Of a DNA stretch of 64,000 bases, positions 28,827 to 37,142 are shown piece after piece (position 1 is the first letter of the stretch; each line of letters begins with the position of its first letter). Below the pieces are notes generated by a model. The model ran no database searches, was not told the DNA's origin, and saw nothing but the letters and a program-made list of their open reading frames with translations. The stretch lies in the NCBI RefSeq assembly GCF_037892605.1, contig NZ_JBBKTU010000001.1:2604001-2668000 (forward strand), read 5' to 3'. Origin of the DNA: Lacibacter sp. H407 (lineage in GTDB: Bacteria > Bacteroidota > Bacteroidia > Chitinophagales > Chitinophagaceae). A program made the translations under genes and the position numbers.

Positions 28827-29469
28827 ACCAATAAAAATTGTGATTGCCGATGACCATTCATTGTTTAGAGAAGGCATTCAGTTAGTATTAAAAAAAGAAA
28901 AAAGTATTGAAATGATTGGCGAAGCGGCTGACGGTGAAGCATTGCTTCGATTAATCGATGAGACAGCACCAGATGTAGTAATTACAGATATTGATATGCC
29001 GGGAAAAAGTGGAATTGAAGTAACAAGAATTGTAAAACAACAACGACCGGAAACCGGCGTGCTTGCGTTGACGATGTTTGGTGAAGATCATTTGCTGGTG
29101 GACATGATGGATGCCGGGGCAAATGGTTACCTGTTAAAGAGCAGCCGGAAAGAAGAATTGCTGCAAGCCATCCAATCAGCCAGCGATGGGGGAACTTATT
29201 TTTGTGAGCAAACCAGTATACAACTGAGTAAAATGATTGCTGCAAGCAAGGCGCCAAAACGTGAAGCGCAACCTGAGTTTAGTGTTATTGAACTTGAAGT
29301 GATGCGGCTTATTTGTGAACAGCAATCGAATAAAGATATTTCGGAGGTAACCCAATTGGCTGTAAAGACTGTAGAAAAAATAAGAACAAAGATATTTGAG
29401 AAAACGGGTTCGTTGAATTTAGCAGGGGTAGTGATCTATGCTATCAGGCATGGTTACTATAAACCGTAA
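28819..29469 (+). CDS. NarL/FixJ-type response regulator
   Basis: 216 aa. The receiver domain (1-120) has the acidic pair D11/D12, phosphoacceptor D57 in ITDIDMPGKSG, and the conserved Lys in YLLKSSRKEE. The C-terminal LuxR-type helix-turn-helix (about 150-216) reads FSVIELEVMRLICEQQSNKD then AVKTVEKIRTKIFEKTG. It overlaps the kinase gene by eight bases. The pair is a complete two-component system; targets are unknown, but nearby arrays (26963-27042; 29894-29932) are candidates. Confidence 0.94.
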   Translation: MREPIKIVIADDHSLFREGIQLVLKKEKSIEMIGEAADGEALLRLIDETAPDVVITDIDMPGKSGIEVTRIVKQQRPETGVLALTMFGEDHLLVDMMDAGANGYLLKSSRKEELLQAIQSASDGGTYFCEQTSIQLSKMIAASKAPKREAQPEFSVIELEVMRLICEQQSNKDISEVTQLAVKTVEKIRTKIFEKTGSLNLAGVVIYAIRHGYYKP

Positions 29470-29524
29470 TGTTTTTTTACGTTATTAATGATGCAGGAAG
29501 CAGTGGTGGTTTGTTTGCATCGAT

Positions 29525-29893
29525 ATGAAGAATACAAAAACCATTACGCTAAGCCGTGAAGAACGGAAAATGCTCCGGGCGATAAAAAGCCGTATGCGCA
29601 AAGCACCTGCTGCAGATTATGCCATCTACAAACTTGGTATTGAAACGGGGATGAACCGTATGAAACTTCATCAAGGTTTTTATTTCTTGTTTGGTATACA
29701 CATTCATGAGTACCTGGTAGAACAACGATTAGCATTGGTTAAAAAACTGCTTCGTAAAACAACCCTTTCAGTAAAAGCCATCTCTATTCAAAGCGGTTTT
29801 AAGAACCGAAAATATTTCTTCCGTTTTTTTAAGCAAAAAACTTCCTTTACACCCATTGGGTACCGCAAGCACTGCAAGCAACGTGCTTCCTGA
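29525..29893 (+). CDS. AraC-type HTH transcriptional regulator (domain only)
   Basis: 122 aa consisting of little more than an AraC C-terminal DNA-binding domain: LRKTTLSVKAISIQSGFKN then KYFFRFFKQKTSFTPIGYRK, the second HTH with the F-R-F-K-TG/T-P-x-x-Y-R family pattern. No ligand-binding domain, so activity may be controlled by level or partner. It lies 56 bp after the response regulator and directly before a pair of 21-bp-spaced direct repeats and the MauE-like gene, so it may regulate the downstream MauE/DUF6520/SusCD genes. Confidence 0.85.
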   Translation: MKNTKTITLSREERKMLRAIKSRMRKAPAADYAIYKLGIETGMNRMKLHQGFYFLFGIHIHEYLVEQRLALVKKLLRKTTLSVKAISIQSGFKNRKYFFRFFKQKTSFTPIGYRKHCKQRAS

Positions 29894-29932
29894 TTGACGA
29901 TAGTACACTTCTTTTTGACAATAGTACACTTG
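29894..29932 (+). promoter_or_regulatory. two direct repeats TTGACRATAGTACACTT at 21-bp period
   Basis: Copy 1 starts at 29894 (TTGACGATAGTACACTTC) and copy 2 at 29915 (TTGACAATAGTACACTTG); they differ in one base over 17. The 21-bp spacing is the same as that of AraC-type half-site pairs. The first copy begins at the stop codon of the AraC-type regulator gene, and both lie upstream of the MauE gene promoter. Confidence 0.78.
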
Positions 29933-29943
29933 CTTTTTTTGCA

Positions 29944-29976
29944 TTTGATTTTTTGATTTCAGAAATTTAGTCTTTG
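29944..29976 (+). promoter_or_regulatory. candidate promoter of the MauE-like gene
   Basis: TTTG at 29944-29947 and TAGTCTTTG at 29968-29976, 20 nt apart. The -7 has one extra base relative to TAnnTTTG, so it is an imperfect match. It lies just after the two direct repeats. Confidence 0.45.
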
Positions 29977-30008
29977 AAACAGTGGTTGGTTCATCTTAAA
30001 CGAATAAG

Positions 30009-30428
30009 ATGAAAAAGTTACCTGTTCTACAAATTATCTCAAGCCTGTTGATCTTGCTGTTTGCGTACACAGCTATCAGTAAGTTACTCGCTTACCCATC
30101 GTTTACCCGAACACTTACGGAATCACCACTGATTCATAATGGAGCAGGCACGATTGCATGGTTGCTACCCGCAGCCGAGTTGATCGTTGTTCTGCTCCTG
30201 TTTTTTCCTGCACTTCGAAAGACGGGTTTGTATGCAACTGCGGGCTTATTGTTCTTGTTTACCGTTTATCTCAGTTATATGGTTTTGTTTGTACCTCATT
30301 TGCCCTGCAGTTGTGGTGGTGTGTTACGAAGTATGAGTTGGCAGCAACACATATTTTTCAATTTATTTTTTCTTGGTTTAAGTGTGTTTGGTATTTACCT
30401 GCATGCCAGGCAGACAAACCATCAATAG
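30009..30428 (+). CDS. MauE/DoxX-like redox-associated membrane protein
   Basis: 139 aa with four predicted transmembrane helices. The loop between helices three and four has the motif HLPCSCGGVL; a CxC pair in this position marks the MauE/DoxX-like group thought to move reducing equivalents across the membrane. The pattern MSWQQHIFFNLFFLGLS after the Cys pair is typical for Bacteroidota MauE-like proteins. It lies 115 bp downstream of the AraC-type gene and 102 bp upstream of a secreted two-cysteine peptide. Redox support for thiol chemistry outside the inner membrane is the likely role. Confidence 0.85.
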   Translation: MKKLPVLQIISSLLILLFAYTAISKLLAYPSFTRTLTESPLIHNGAGTIAWLLPAAELIVVLLLFFPALRKTGLYATAGLLFLFTVYLSYMVLFVPHLPCSCGGVLRSMSWQQHIFFNLFFLGLSVFGIYLHARQTNHQ

Positions 30429-30530
30429 ATTGTTGTTTCGACTACCGGAGTACTACGGTAATGAGGAACAACAAAAAGGCGAAGCCGAAAACCTTGAACA
30501 GAGTAGGCACAATTTTAAAAATTACAGCAT

Positions 30531-30818
30531 ATGAAAAAGTTTTTATTGCCAATGTTTGCGATTTTATTAGCGGTTGGTTTCAGTGCATTTACACAACCTG
30601 AAAAAGTAAGGTACGATGATCCACTGTGGTATTATACCGGAGTTGATGATTCCGAGCATGGTAACCAGGAATTTTATGTACCATTAGAAGGGCAGGGTAC
30701 TCAGGCAGGATGTCCTGGCGAAAGCATCGTTCGATGTGTAATTGCAGCGCCGGTTGATGGCATGACAGGAAAGCCTGATCTGAATAATATTTCAGCGTTT
30801 CCTTCCTTTAAGCCTTAA
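30531..30818 (+). CDS. small secreted DUF6520-like protein
   Basis: 95 aa. The N-terminal signal peptide MKKFLLPMFAILLAVGFSAF is the standard form of DUF6520 proteins of Bacteroidota. After it come about 70 residues with two cysteines spaced CPGESIVRC and a tail ending FPSFKP. No catalytic motif. Function unknown in the family. Position directly downstream of a MauE-like gene and near a TlpA-like gene fits a small exported protein whose two cysteines could be handled by a thiol-redox system; this is inference. Confidence 0.75.
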   Translation: MKKFLLPMFAILLAVGFSAFTQPEKVRYDDPLWYYTGVDDSEHGNQEFYVPLEGQGTQAGCPGESIVRCVIAAPVDGMTGKPDLNNISAFPSFKP

Positions 30819-30822
30819 AGGA

Positions 30823-30853
30823 AAAACACCGCAGATGATGCGGTGTTTTTTTT
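30823..30853. terminator. bidirectional terminator between DUF6520-like gene and susD
   Basis: Stem AAAACACCGCA / TGCGGTGTTTT with A-run on the left and T-run on the right, so it can end transcription from both convergent genes. The susD stop is two bases downstream. Confidence 0.92.
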
Positions 30854-30854
30854 G

Positions 30855-32195
30855 TTATGGGTTTTGAGGGATACCTGTCATTTGAATAACAAGATCCGGA
30901 ATTTTATAGACGTAGCGATTGCTTCCGGGCAGTAATTCAATGATCTGATTATTTATGAGTCGTTTTATAGTGATTGCCGTTGCGGACGATTGGTTTAGCC
31001 TTCTTACATCGCTCCATCGAACACCACGAAGAACCAATTCTTTTCTACGCTCCTGTAAAATAATCGTAAGTGCTTCTTGTGCTGTTGCTGCAGTGAGTGG
31101 TGTAAATGTGCCACTCTTCCATCTTTTTATCAACAATTGATTTAAAGCGTTCATTGCATCGCTTGTATTACCGGCACGTGCCAGCAGTTCTGCTTTCATG
31201 AGATAGAGTTCTGCTGATGTGAAGCCATTAAACAATCGAACTGAGCCGTCGTAACTTCCCTTGAATGCGTAGCTGCCATCTGTATTGCGACGGAAGAATA
31301 CTGTTTTTCTTTTATCGTTTGTGTTGTAAGCGTTGTATAAAACTGAATCCACTTTTGCGTTTGTAATGAGTGTGGTAACGGAGCCGAGGACTGAATGAAA
31401 AATCACTTCGGCATTAAACAGTGATATGGGGTTGGCAAGTGTTTCATTTAGTGTGTTGAAATCAAGTAAACTGTTGTGCGATTGCAGTGCCTGTTCTGTT
31501 ATGGCAGATGCCTCCTGATATTTTTGCATGATGAGATATATCCTTGCCAACAATGTTAAGGCAGCCGCTTTTGAAGGACGTGTTTTCCATTCCTGTGTAA
31601 CCGGTAATAGTTGCACTGCAGTTTTGAGATCATTGATAACCTGATCGTAGGATTGCTGAAGTGCAGCTCTTGTTGTGGGTTTATTAAAATCGGAATCAAG
31701 ACGTAGTGGAATGCCGGGATCGTTTGCAGCCGTTGCAGCATTGTATGGCTTGGTAAACAATTGTAACAGATGATAAAATGCAAATGCACGATAGAACAAT
31801 GCCTGGCCCTCTGCATTGTTAAGATCGGATTGTGAACCGTTGAGGCCTCCCTCTTTTTTTAATGCATCTAATACAACATTTGCTATGTACACATTTGTAT
31901 ACGTAAGTGACCATGCGTTGCGTTCGTTTTCGTTGAAAACATCTTCGGCCCAGATATATGCATTCCGCTCAGCAAGGGGGCGTACCTGCCACTGTGCTGT
32001 TGTGATATAATAATCATCGGAGCCAAGTTCTATTGCTGACGGCCAGGAGCCGTTGAGGGCTGTAGAATTGTCGAGGAGGGCCAATACCTCTTTTGCGGAT
32101 GTTGGTATAGCCAGATCGGATGATGGTTTTTCATCCAGATATTTTTTACAAGAGAGTAAAGTGATACTTACTGCAAAAATTATAATGTATTTCAT
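30855..32195 (-). CDS. RagB/SusD-family nutrient-binding lipoprotein
   Basis: The surface lipoprotein that caps a SusC-type TonB-dependent channel and binds its substrate. 446 aa, slightly short for the family. The lipobox is LLSCKKYLDEKPS, standard for SusD (Cys near residue 16). TPR-like helices follow (ALFYRAFAFYHLLQLF; AALTLLARIYLIMQKY), and the C-terminus has ELYLMKAELLARAGN and RRKELVLRGVRWSDVRRLN. It lies downstream of susC with a 268-bp gap that holds a family C repeat. The substrate is not readable; no glycoside hydrolase, sulfatase or protease is adjacent, which argues against a typical polysaccharide locus. Confidence 0.95.
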   Translation of the reverse strand: MKYIIIFAVSITLLSCKKYLDEKPSSDLAIPTSAKEVLALLDNSTALNGSWPSAIELGSDDYYITTAQWQVRPLAERNAYIWAEDVFNENERNAWSLTYTNVYIANVVLDALKKEGGLNGSQSDLNNAEGQALFYRAFAFYHLLQLFTKPYNAATAANDPGIPLRLDSDFNKPTTRAALQQSYDQVINDLKTAVQLLPVTQEWKTRPSKAAALTLLARIYLIMQKYQEASAITEQALQSHNSLLDFNTLNETLANPISLFNAEVIFHSVLGSVTTLITNAKVDSVLYNAYNTNDKRKTVFFRRNTDGSYAFKGSYDGSVRLFNGFTSAELYLMKAELLARAGNTSDAMNALNQLLIKRWKSGTFTPLTAATAQEALTIILQERRKELVLRGVRWSDVRRLNQSSATAITIKRLINNQIIELLPGSNRYVYKIPDLVIQMTGIPQNP

Positions 32196-32251
32196 GACAA
32201 TGATTTTTGTTTAACAAATTGAGAAAAGCTGCAAGCAGCTGTTTTTCTTTA

Positions 32252-32396
32252 TTACTTTTTGCTTGTCCAAAAAGTAACTCCCGTTGAAGCGGGACAGGCA
32301 AAAAAAGACCCCGCCAACGGACACCCCTCGTTGGCGGATTGTACCTTGATTTAGCATTTGTACTGCTGTCGCTTTAACAATTGAAAGTGCATGTAC
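32252..32396 (+). repeat. dispersed repeat family C, copy 2
   Basis: Same core as copy 1 at 26419-26545, same orientation, but with an extra segment containing the small hairpin CCCGTTGAAGCGGG after GTAAC. It sits in the gap between susC and susD. Confidence 0.8.
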
Positions 32397-32463
32397 ATGA
32401 TTTGTGTAGCCCGTTTGATTAATCGTTGGCATTCTGTTTTTTTGTTTCAACATGCGTAGTGTT

Positions 32464-35400
32464 TTAAAACGATGCTTTGATGCCGAAGGCTACACTGCGA
32501 GGTAAGGGGTAGCCGCCTGCGAAATAATCGGGATCGATATTTAATTTGTTTGCCCTCCAGATGATACCGAGGTTGTTGAAGTAGGTATAGCATTTCATTG
32601 TCTGCATCCATTTCCATTTTTGGCTTACCGGCAGATCATACGACAATGAAATATCCTGCAAGCGAATGTGATCGCCTTTTTCAACCTGTATTTCAGCTGA
32701 ACGATATAAGGCATCACGATTGGAACCAGGATTTGGATAAATAAACGAAGGCACATTTGTTGTTACTTCATCGCCGGGTTTTTGCCAACGTTTTTCATAG
32801 TCGGGATGGGCAGCTGTGCCATTGAGCAACACTGAATAGTTAACTGTACTGCGCATAAAGGAGTAGCCCAATTTGTAAATCATATTGACAGAACAACTGA
32901 ATTGTTTCCATCGAATCGTATTCATACACGAACCGAAGACAACCGGAACGGCTGATCCTTTGTATGCGAGTTCCTGAACCGGCGCATTCACCAGCGAATT
33001 GTAATTGGTACTGACATTGTTATTGAGGAAGCCCTGCGGATCGCCATTTGCCGGATTGAGCCCAGCCCAACGGTAGGCGTAGATACTATACAGGTGGCTA
33101 CCAGTTACCGGACTAATACTAAGACCTTGGTTGATAAAGGTGCCGGCACTTACCGAAGCCACTCTAAAGTTTTTCACTTTTGATTCAACATAATTTGCAA
33201 TGAGTGCAGTTGACCATTGCACAACTCCCACGGTATTTCTGCTGGTTACATTCAGTTCAATGCCCTGACCTTGCATTGATGCAACATTGCCCTTGTATGA
33301 AAATGTAGCATTTGTTTGTACGCCAGTAGTTGGATCAATTGGAGCAAAGCCTATGAGATCGACGCCTTGTTTGCTGAACCATTCAATGCTTCCTTTTATT
33401 CTATCGGCTTTCGATGCGAAATCGATACCGATGTTGATTGTTTTTGTTTGCTCCCAACGTAAAGAAGGATTGGGAATGTTTTGAATGGTTGCATACGGAA
33501 GCTGCGTAAACAATGCTCTTGTGGCATAGCGAATTGTTGTAACGGCTGCCATTGAATTGTCGACATTTCCATTTACACCATAGGTAGCCCTGAGTTTGAG
33601 ATAGGGCAATGCAGCAGCATGATAAAACGATTCTTTGCTAATGATCCATGCAAAGCCCGATGACCATAACGGTACGCCTTTACGGTTTGTGGTAACACCA
33701 AAAATATTGGACGCATCTTTTCTTGCACTGAAGGAGAGAATGTATTTATTATCCCGTGTGTAGGCAGCATTTGCATAGGCAGAAATAAAACGGAATATCT
33801 CTGTTGAAAAGGAACTGTTGTTGGGAATGGGCTGTTGGCTCCTGAGGTTATTGTAGAGCTGAAAATTGTCGGCGAAGTTTACATTGGTAAATGTTTGATT
33901 TTCGGGGTCATAACCAAATACCCGGTATGAAGATGAAGTTGCTTTTGTTTGGCGCACTTCAGCACCTGCAATGGCTACCACTTCGTTACGATTTTTCCAA
34001 TTTAATGACAGGTTGTTTTGGAGCCTTGCTGTATTTGCAATTGTAGCGGAGATGTTTTGATCGAAAATGCTACCTGCCGGAATATTAAACTTCTGTGTTG
34101 ACCTGCTGTAGTAGAGATTGATGAGGTTGCGTGTGAAATATGTGTTTTCGTTAAACAGATTTTGCTGCAGGTTTTCCTGTTTCTGCAGTTGCCATGTTAG
34201 CGTTGTATTAAGGAAGCGGGTCCATTTTATTTCGGATTGAAGGTTGTACCTGTACTCGTTTGCTGTAAGCCGGTTATTGGCTTCCTGTAATTCCTGTAAG
34301 GGGCTGTATTTCCAATTTAAGAGTGTGCCAGCGCCGGCAGTATCAACAAAGGTTGAACGATAGTCTTTCGGTATTGATAAGGCCATTCCATTTTCATCGA
34401 CCAGTTTTGAGTAGGGATACAAACCCGGCGTTGCTACAGGCACCATATTGATGGCAGGATTTGCGGAGAAATTTTTTGCCTGTACTGTTTGCAAACCAAG
34501 TGTAAGTTGAAACCAATGAACAGGTTTCACTGTGAAAAGCGACCGAAGTGTTAAGCGGCTAGTTTGATTGCGGCGGAGGTTTGCGTTGTTGTGATCGTAA
34601 CCCAGTGACAGGATGTAATTAAAATTGGCAGCGCCGCCGGTATAGCTAACGGCATGTTGCGAAGAAACGGCAGGTTGATAAAAATGTTGAAGCAAATCGT
34701 TGCGAACATCGTTTTGCTTAAAGTTATTCAATTGCTGTTGTGCCTGCTGTTGAGTAATGGCACCAAGACGTTGTGCAGCGAGTATTTCCACGACAGGTGA
34801 CACTACTGGATAATTTAACGTGTTTGAAAGGGCTGCATTGTAGTGATTGTTATTGAACAACATTTCTTCAATGCCGATATATGCTTCCGATGATAATTGC
34901 GGAGCATAAAACAAATCGGGTTTTTGAGTGATGGTGGTATTGGTATTGAATTGTAAAACGGGTTTTTGATTAAAGCGGCCTTTTTTTGTTGTAACTACAA
35001 TTACACCGTTGGCTGCTCTTGCTCCCCAAACAGACGCTGCTGCTGCATCTTTGAGGATGGTGATGTTTTCGATATCGTTTGGATTAATGTTTTCGATATC
35101 GGCTTCGTAGGGTACATTGTCGACAATGATCATGGGGGCGGCATTGCCAAGGAATGTACTGCGGCCACGGATGGTGAGTGGCTCGGCGGCTCCCCGCCTG
35201 TTGTCGAAATAAACTGAGCTAACCCCTTCGAGGCGTTCGAGCAGGTTGGTGCTTACACGTCGATTGATGAGTTCGGCATTGATGATTTCAAAGGAACCGG
35301 TGGCTCTTTCTTTTGGTAGTTTCTGAAAGCCACTGCTTACAATTACCTCTGACAGTTCGTTTGGTTTTTTTTGCAGGCGAACGGTAAGCAAGCCCCGTTC

Positions 35401-35649
35401 GTTGTTGGGTGTTTCTTTGCTAAAATAGCCTACAGCAGAAACAAGGATGGTATCGGTTAGCCGAGAGGATGGGAAGTAGAAAGCGCCATCGGCATCGGTT
35501 TGTGTGGTGAGGCCGTTGCTTTTTATTGTAACTGTTGCGCCGAAGACGGGATCGTTCTCCGTGTTGAGCACGGTGCCACGGATGGAGATTGGCTGGCACA
35601 TGGTGAAGAAAGGGCAGATGCATGTGAGGAGGATGATTATTTTTTTCAT
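32464..35649 (-). CDS. SusC/RagA-family TonB-linked outer-membrane transporter
   Basis: 1061 aa. A signal peptide (1-18) is followed by a carboxypeptidase-like regulatory domain (SIRGTVLNTENDPVFGATVT), then the plug domain with TIRGRSTFLGNAAPMIIVDN, ILKDAAAASVWGARAANGVI and VVTTKKG, then the 22-strand barrel. It imports a substrate with its SusD partner using TonB energy. The subgroup with GFQKLPKERATGSFE and RLEGVSSVYFDNRRG resembles SusC homologues that sit beside TlpA-like thioredoxin proteins. A 242-bp region upstream with simple repeats separates it from the redoxin gene. Confidence 0.96.
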   Translation of the reverse strand: MKKIIILLTCICPFFTMCQPISIRGTVLNTENDPVFGATVTIKSNGLTTQTDADGAFYFPSSRLTDTILVSAVGYFSKETPNNERGLLTVRLQKKPNELSEVIVSSGFQKLPKERATGSFEIINAELINRRVSTNLLERLEGVSSVYFDNRRGAAEPLTIRGRSTFLGNAAPMIIVDNVPYEADIENINPNDIENITILKDAAAASVWGARAANGVIVVTTKKGRFNQKPVLQFNTNTTITQKPDLFYAPQLSSEAYIGIEEMLFNNNHYNAALSNTLNYPVVSPVVEILAAQRLGAITQQQAQQQLNNFKQNDVRNDLLQHFYQPAVSSQHAVSYTGGAANFNYILSLGYDHNNANLRRNQTSRLTLRSLFTVKPVHWFQLTLGLQTVQAKNFSANPAINMVPVATPGLYPYSKLVDENGMALSIPKDYRSTFVDTAGAGTLLNWKYSPLQELQEANNRLTANEYRYNLQSEIKWTRFLNTTLTWQLQKQENLQQNLFNENTYFTRNLINLYYSRSTQKFNIPAGSIFDQNISATIANTARLQNNLSLNWKNRNEVVAIAGAEVRQTKATSSSYRVFGYDPENQTFTNVNFADNFQLYNNLRSQQPIPNNSSFSTEIFRFISAYANAAYTRDNKYILSFSARKDASNIFGVTTNRKGVPLWSSGFAWIISKESFYHAAALPYLKLRATYGVNGNVDNSMAAVTTIRYATRALFTQLPYATIQNIPNPSLRWEQTKTINIGIDFASKADRIKGSIEWFSKQGVDLIGFAPIDPTTGVQTNATFSYKGNVASMQGQGIELNVTSRNTVGVVQWSTALIANYVESKVKNFRVASVSAGTFINQGLSISPVTGSHLYSIYAYRWAGLNPANGDPQGFLNNNVSTNYNSLVNAPVQELAYKGSAVPVVFGSCMNTIRWKQFSCSVNMIYKLGYSFMRSTVNYSVLLNGTAAHPDYEKRWQKPGDEVTTNVPSFIYPNPGSNRDALYRSAEIQVEKGDHIRLQDISLSYDLPVSQKWKWMQTMKCYTYFNNLGIIWRANKLNIDPDYFAGGYPLPRSVAFGIKASF

Positions 35650-35891
35650 GATGCAGTTTTTTGTTAGGAGATAGTTGTGAGTGGTGAGTGGTTAGTGGTG
35701 AGGTTCATAGTTCATAGTTGATAGTTGATTGTTGATAGCCAATAGTTGATAGCCAATAGTTGATAGTAGTTAGTAGAAAGACCGGCCCTTAGACAAGGGC
35801 TGGTGGCATGAGAAAAACTAACCTAACTGTAACCGGTTTACACAGGATTTTTGGGTTTTAAGGGAAAGAGCATTTCTTTTGACATGGTGTG
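35650..35891. repeat. intergenic simple repeats between susC and the redoxin gene
   Basis: A run of about ten degenerate units of TTCATAGTTGATAG, TTGATAGCCAATAG and GTGAGTGGT at 35680-35780, then a CCCTTAGACAAGGG hairpin and non-coding sequence. It resembles the simple repeats at 25735-25787. No gene seen. Confidence 0.65.
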
Positions 35892-37142
35892 TTATTTTTT
35901 GGAGAGGACAAATACTTCGATTTCACGTTCTACTTGCACGAGTTCCATTGCGTAGTTGTTTAGTTCTTTTTTGAGCTGATTGATGTTGCGTAATGCTGCG
36001 TATGAAAGTGTGAGACTTACCTTGCCTTCAATGCCTGTTTCATCAATGATAATGGGCATGCCGGTGCCTTCGGTGTAGCTGCTGTTGAGTGTTTCGATAA
36101 GGTATGCAAGTGGTTTGAGCATGCATTCCCAATAGAGTGACCTGTCGGCAATTTTGTTTGCATCGGGGTATTGCGCCAACAGCGATCTTGTTTGCGCTGT
36201 GGACTTGAGGGCATAGCAATTGAGTTTTCTTTTTTCCATGCGGCCGTAATAACCGAGGTAGCGATTGAAATCGGTGGCCATGAGTTCGGTTATTTTTTCG
36301 GGAGTTGTGTTTTCGGGTACGGTAAGTTCGTACGTGAATACGAGGTTGTTTTTTTCTTCTTCTGTTGTTGTGGGATACAGTACTACTGATTTTGGGTTAA
36401 TGTTTTCGATGATGACGTGGTTGGGCGGAAACCTGTATGCGGCTGCATACAATGAAAGCGGAGGCCTGTTGATGAAATAGTATTTTACGTAGCCATTGAG
36501 TTTTTGTTTGCCACTGCTGCCACCTCTGCCAAGCAAGCGACCTGCCCATTGGCTACGATAAAGCAGGGATGCGGAATCGTGATTGTTTGTGTTCATGAAT
36601 AACGGTTGCGTATAATCGAAGGGAGGCGGATCGGATTTGAAGCGGAGGTTTGGTTTATTGCCAGCGAACCATGTTTGGAGAATACTATCGTTTACCAAGC
36701 CACCTGCTGTGATGGCTTCAATTTTACCACCGGGTGCTATCCAAACCTGATGGGGGAGGTAGCGGTAGGGAAAGAACTGACGCAGGAGCCGATCATCGGT
36801 AATAAAGGGAAGCGAAAGGGTTTTGAGTGTTTTGCGTTTATCGATGAATGCCTTTACCTGTTGTTTTGGTTCGGGAGCCACCATGATGATGGTGAGGTTG
36901 TTTTTGTGTTGGCGCCAGAGCCTATCCAATGGCATTGTTTCTTTAATACAAGCCGTACACCAAGTGGCCCAGAAATCGAGGATGATAAAACGGTTGGTGT
37001 TTTGCTGCAGGTGGGGTGCGGCCTGCGCCTGCAAGTAGTTCCAAACGATTGGCGGCAGTGTATCGCCAATGGTGAGCGGTTTGTTTTGTGCGAACATGAG
37101 CGAGGGGCAAAGCAATGCCAGGCAAAGAATGAGTTGTTTCAT
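35892..37142 (-). CDS. secreted TlpA-like thioredoxin-fold protein
   Basis: 416 aa. A signal peptide (MKQLILCLALLCPSLMFAQ) is followed by a TlpA/redoxin domain with the active-site motif FWATWCTACIKE (Cys near residues 60 and 63), giving a membrane-proximal or periplasmic thiol reductase. The rest (about 170-416) is a poorly recognised domain seen in Bacteroidota TlpA-fusion proteins; a plausible role is binding to the substrate or partner. It is the most upstream gene of the minus-strand susC/susD group. With MauE and the two-Cys DUF6520-like peptide nearby it completes a redox set. Confidence 0.88.
   Translation of the reverse strand: MKQLILCLALLCPSLMFAQNKPLTIGDTLPPIVWNYLQAQAAPHLQQNTNRFIILDFWATWCTACIKETMPLDRLWRQHKNNLTIIMVAPEPKQQVKAFIDKRKTLKTLSLPFITDDRLLRQFFPYRYLPHQVWIAPGGKIEAITAGGLVNDSILQTWFAGNKPNLRFKSDPPPFDYTQPLFMNTNNHDSASLLYRSQWAGRLLGRGGSSGKQKLNGYVKYYFINRPPLSLYAAAYRFPPNHVIIENINPKSVVLYPTTTEEEKNNLVFTYELTVPENTTPEKITELMATDFNRYLGYYGRMEKRKLNCYALKSTAQTRSLLAQYPDANKIADRSLYWECMLKPLAYLIETLNSSYTEGTGMPIIIDETGIEGKVSLTLSYAALRNINQLKKELNNYAMELVQVEREIEVFVLSKK

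Noticed and set aside
35680-35780. CRISPR array
   Set aside because: The repeats are short, degenerate and without unique spacers of constant size; no cas genes in the window.
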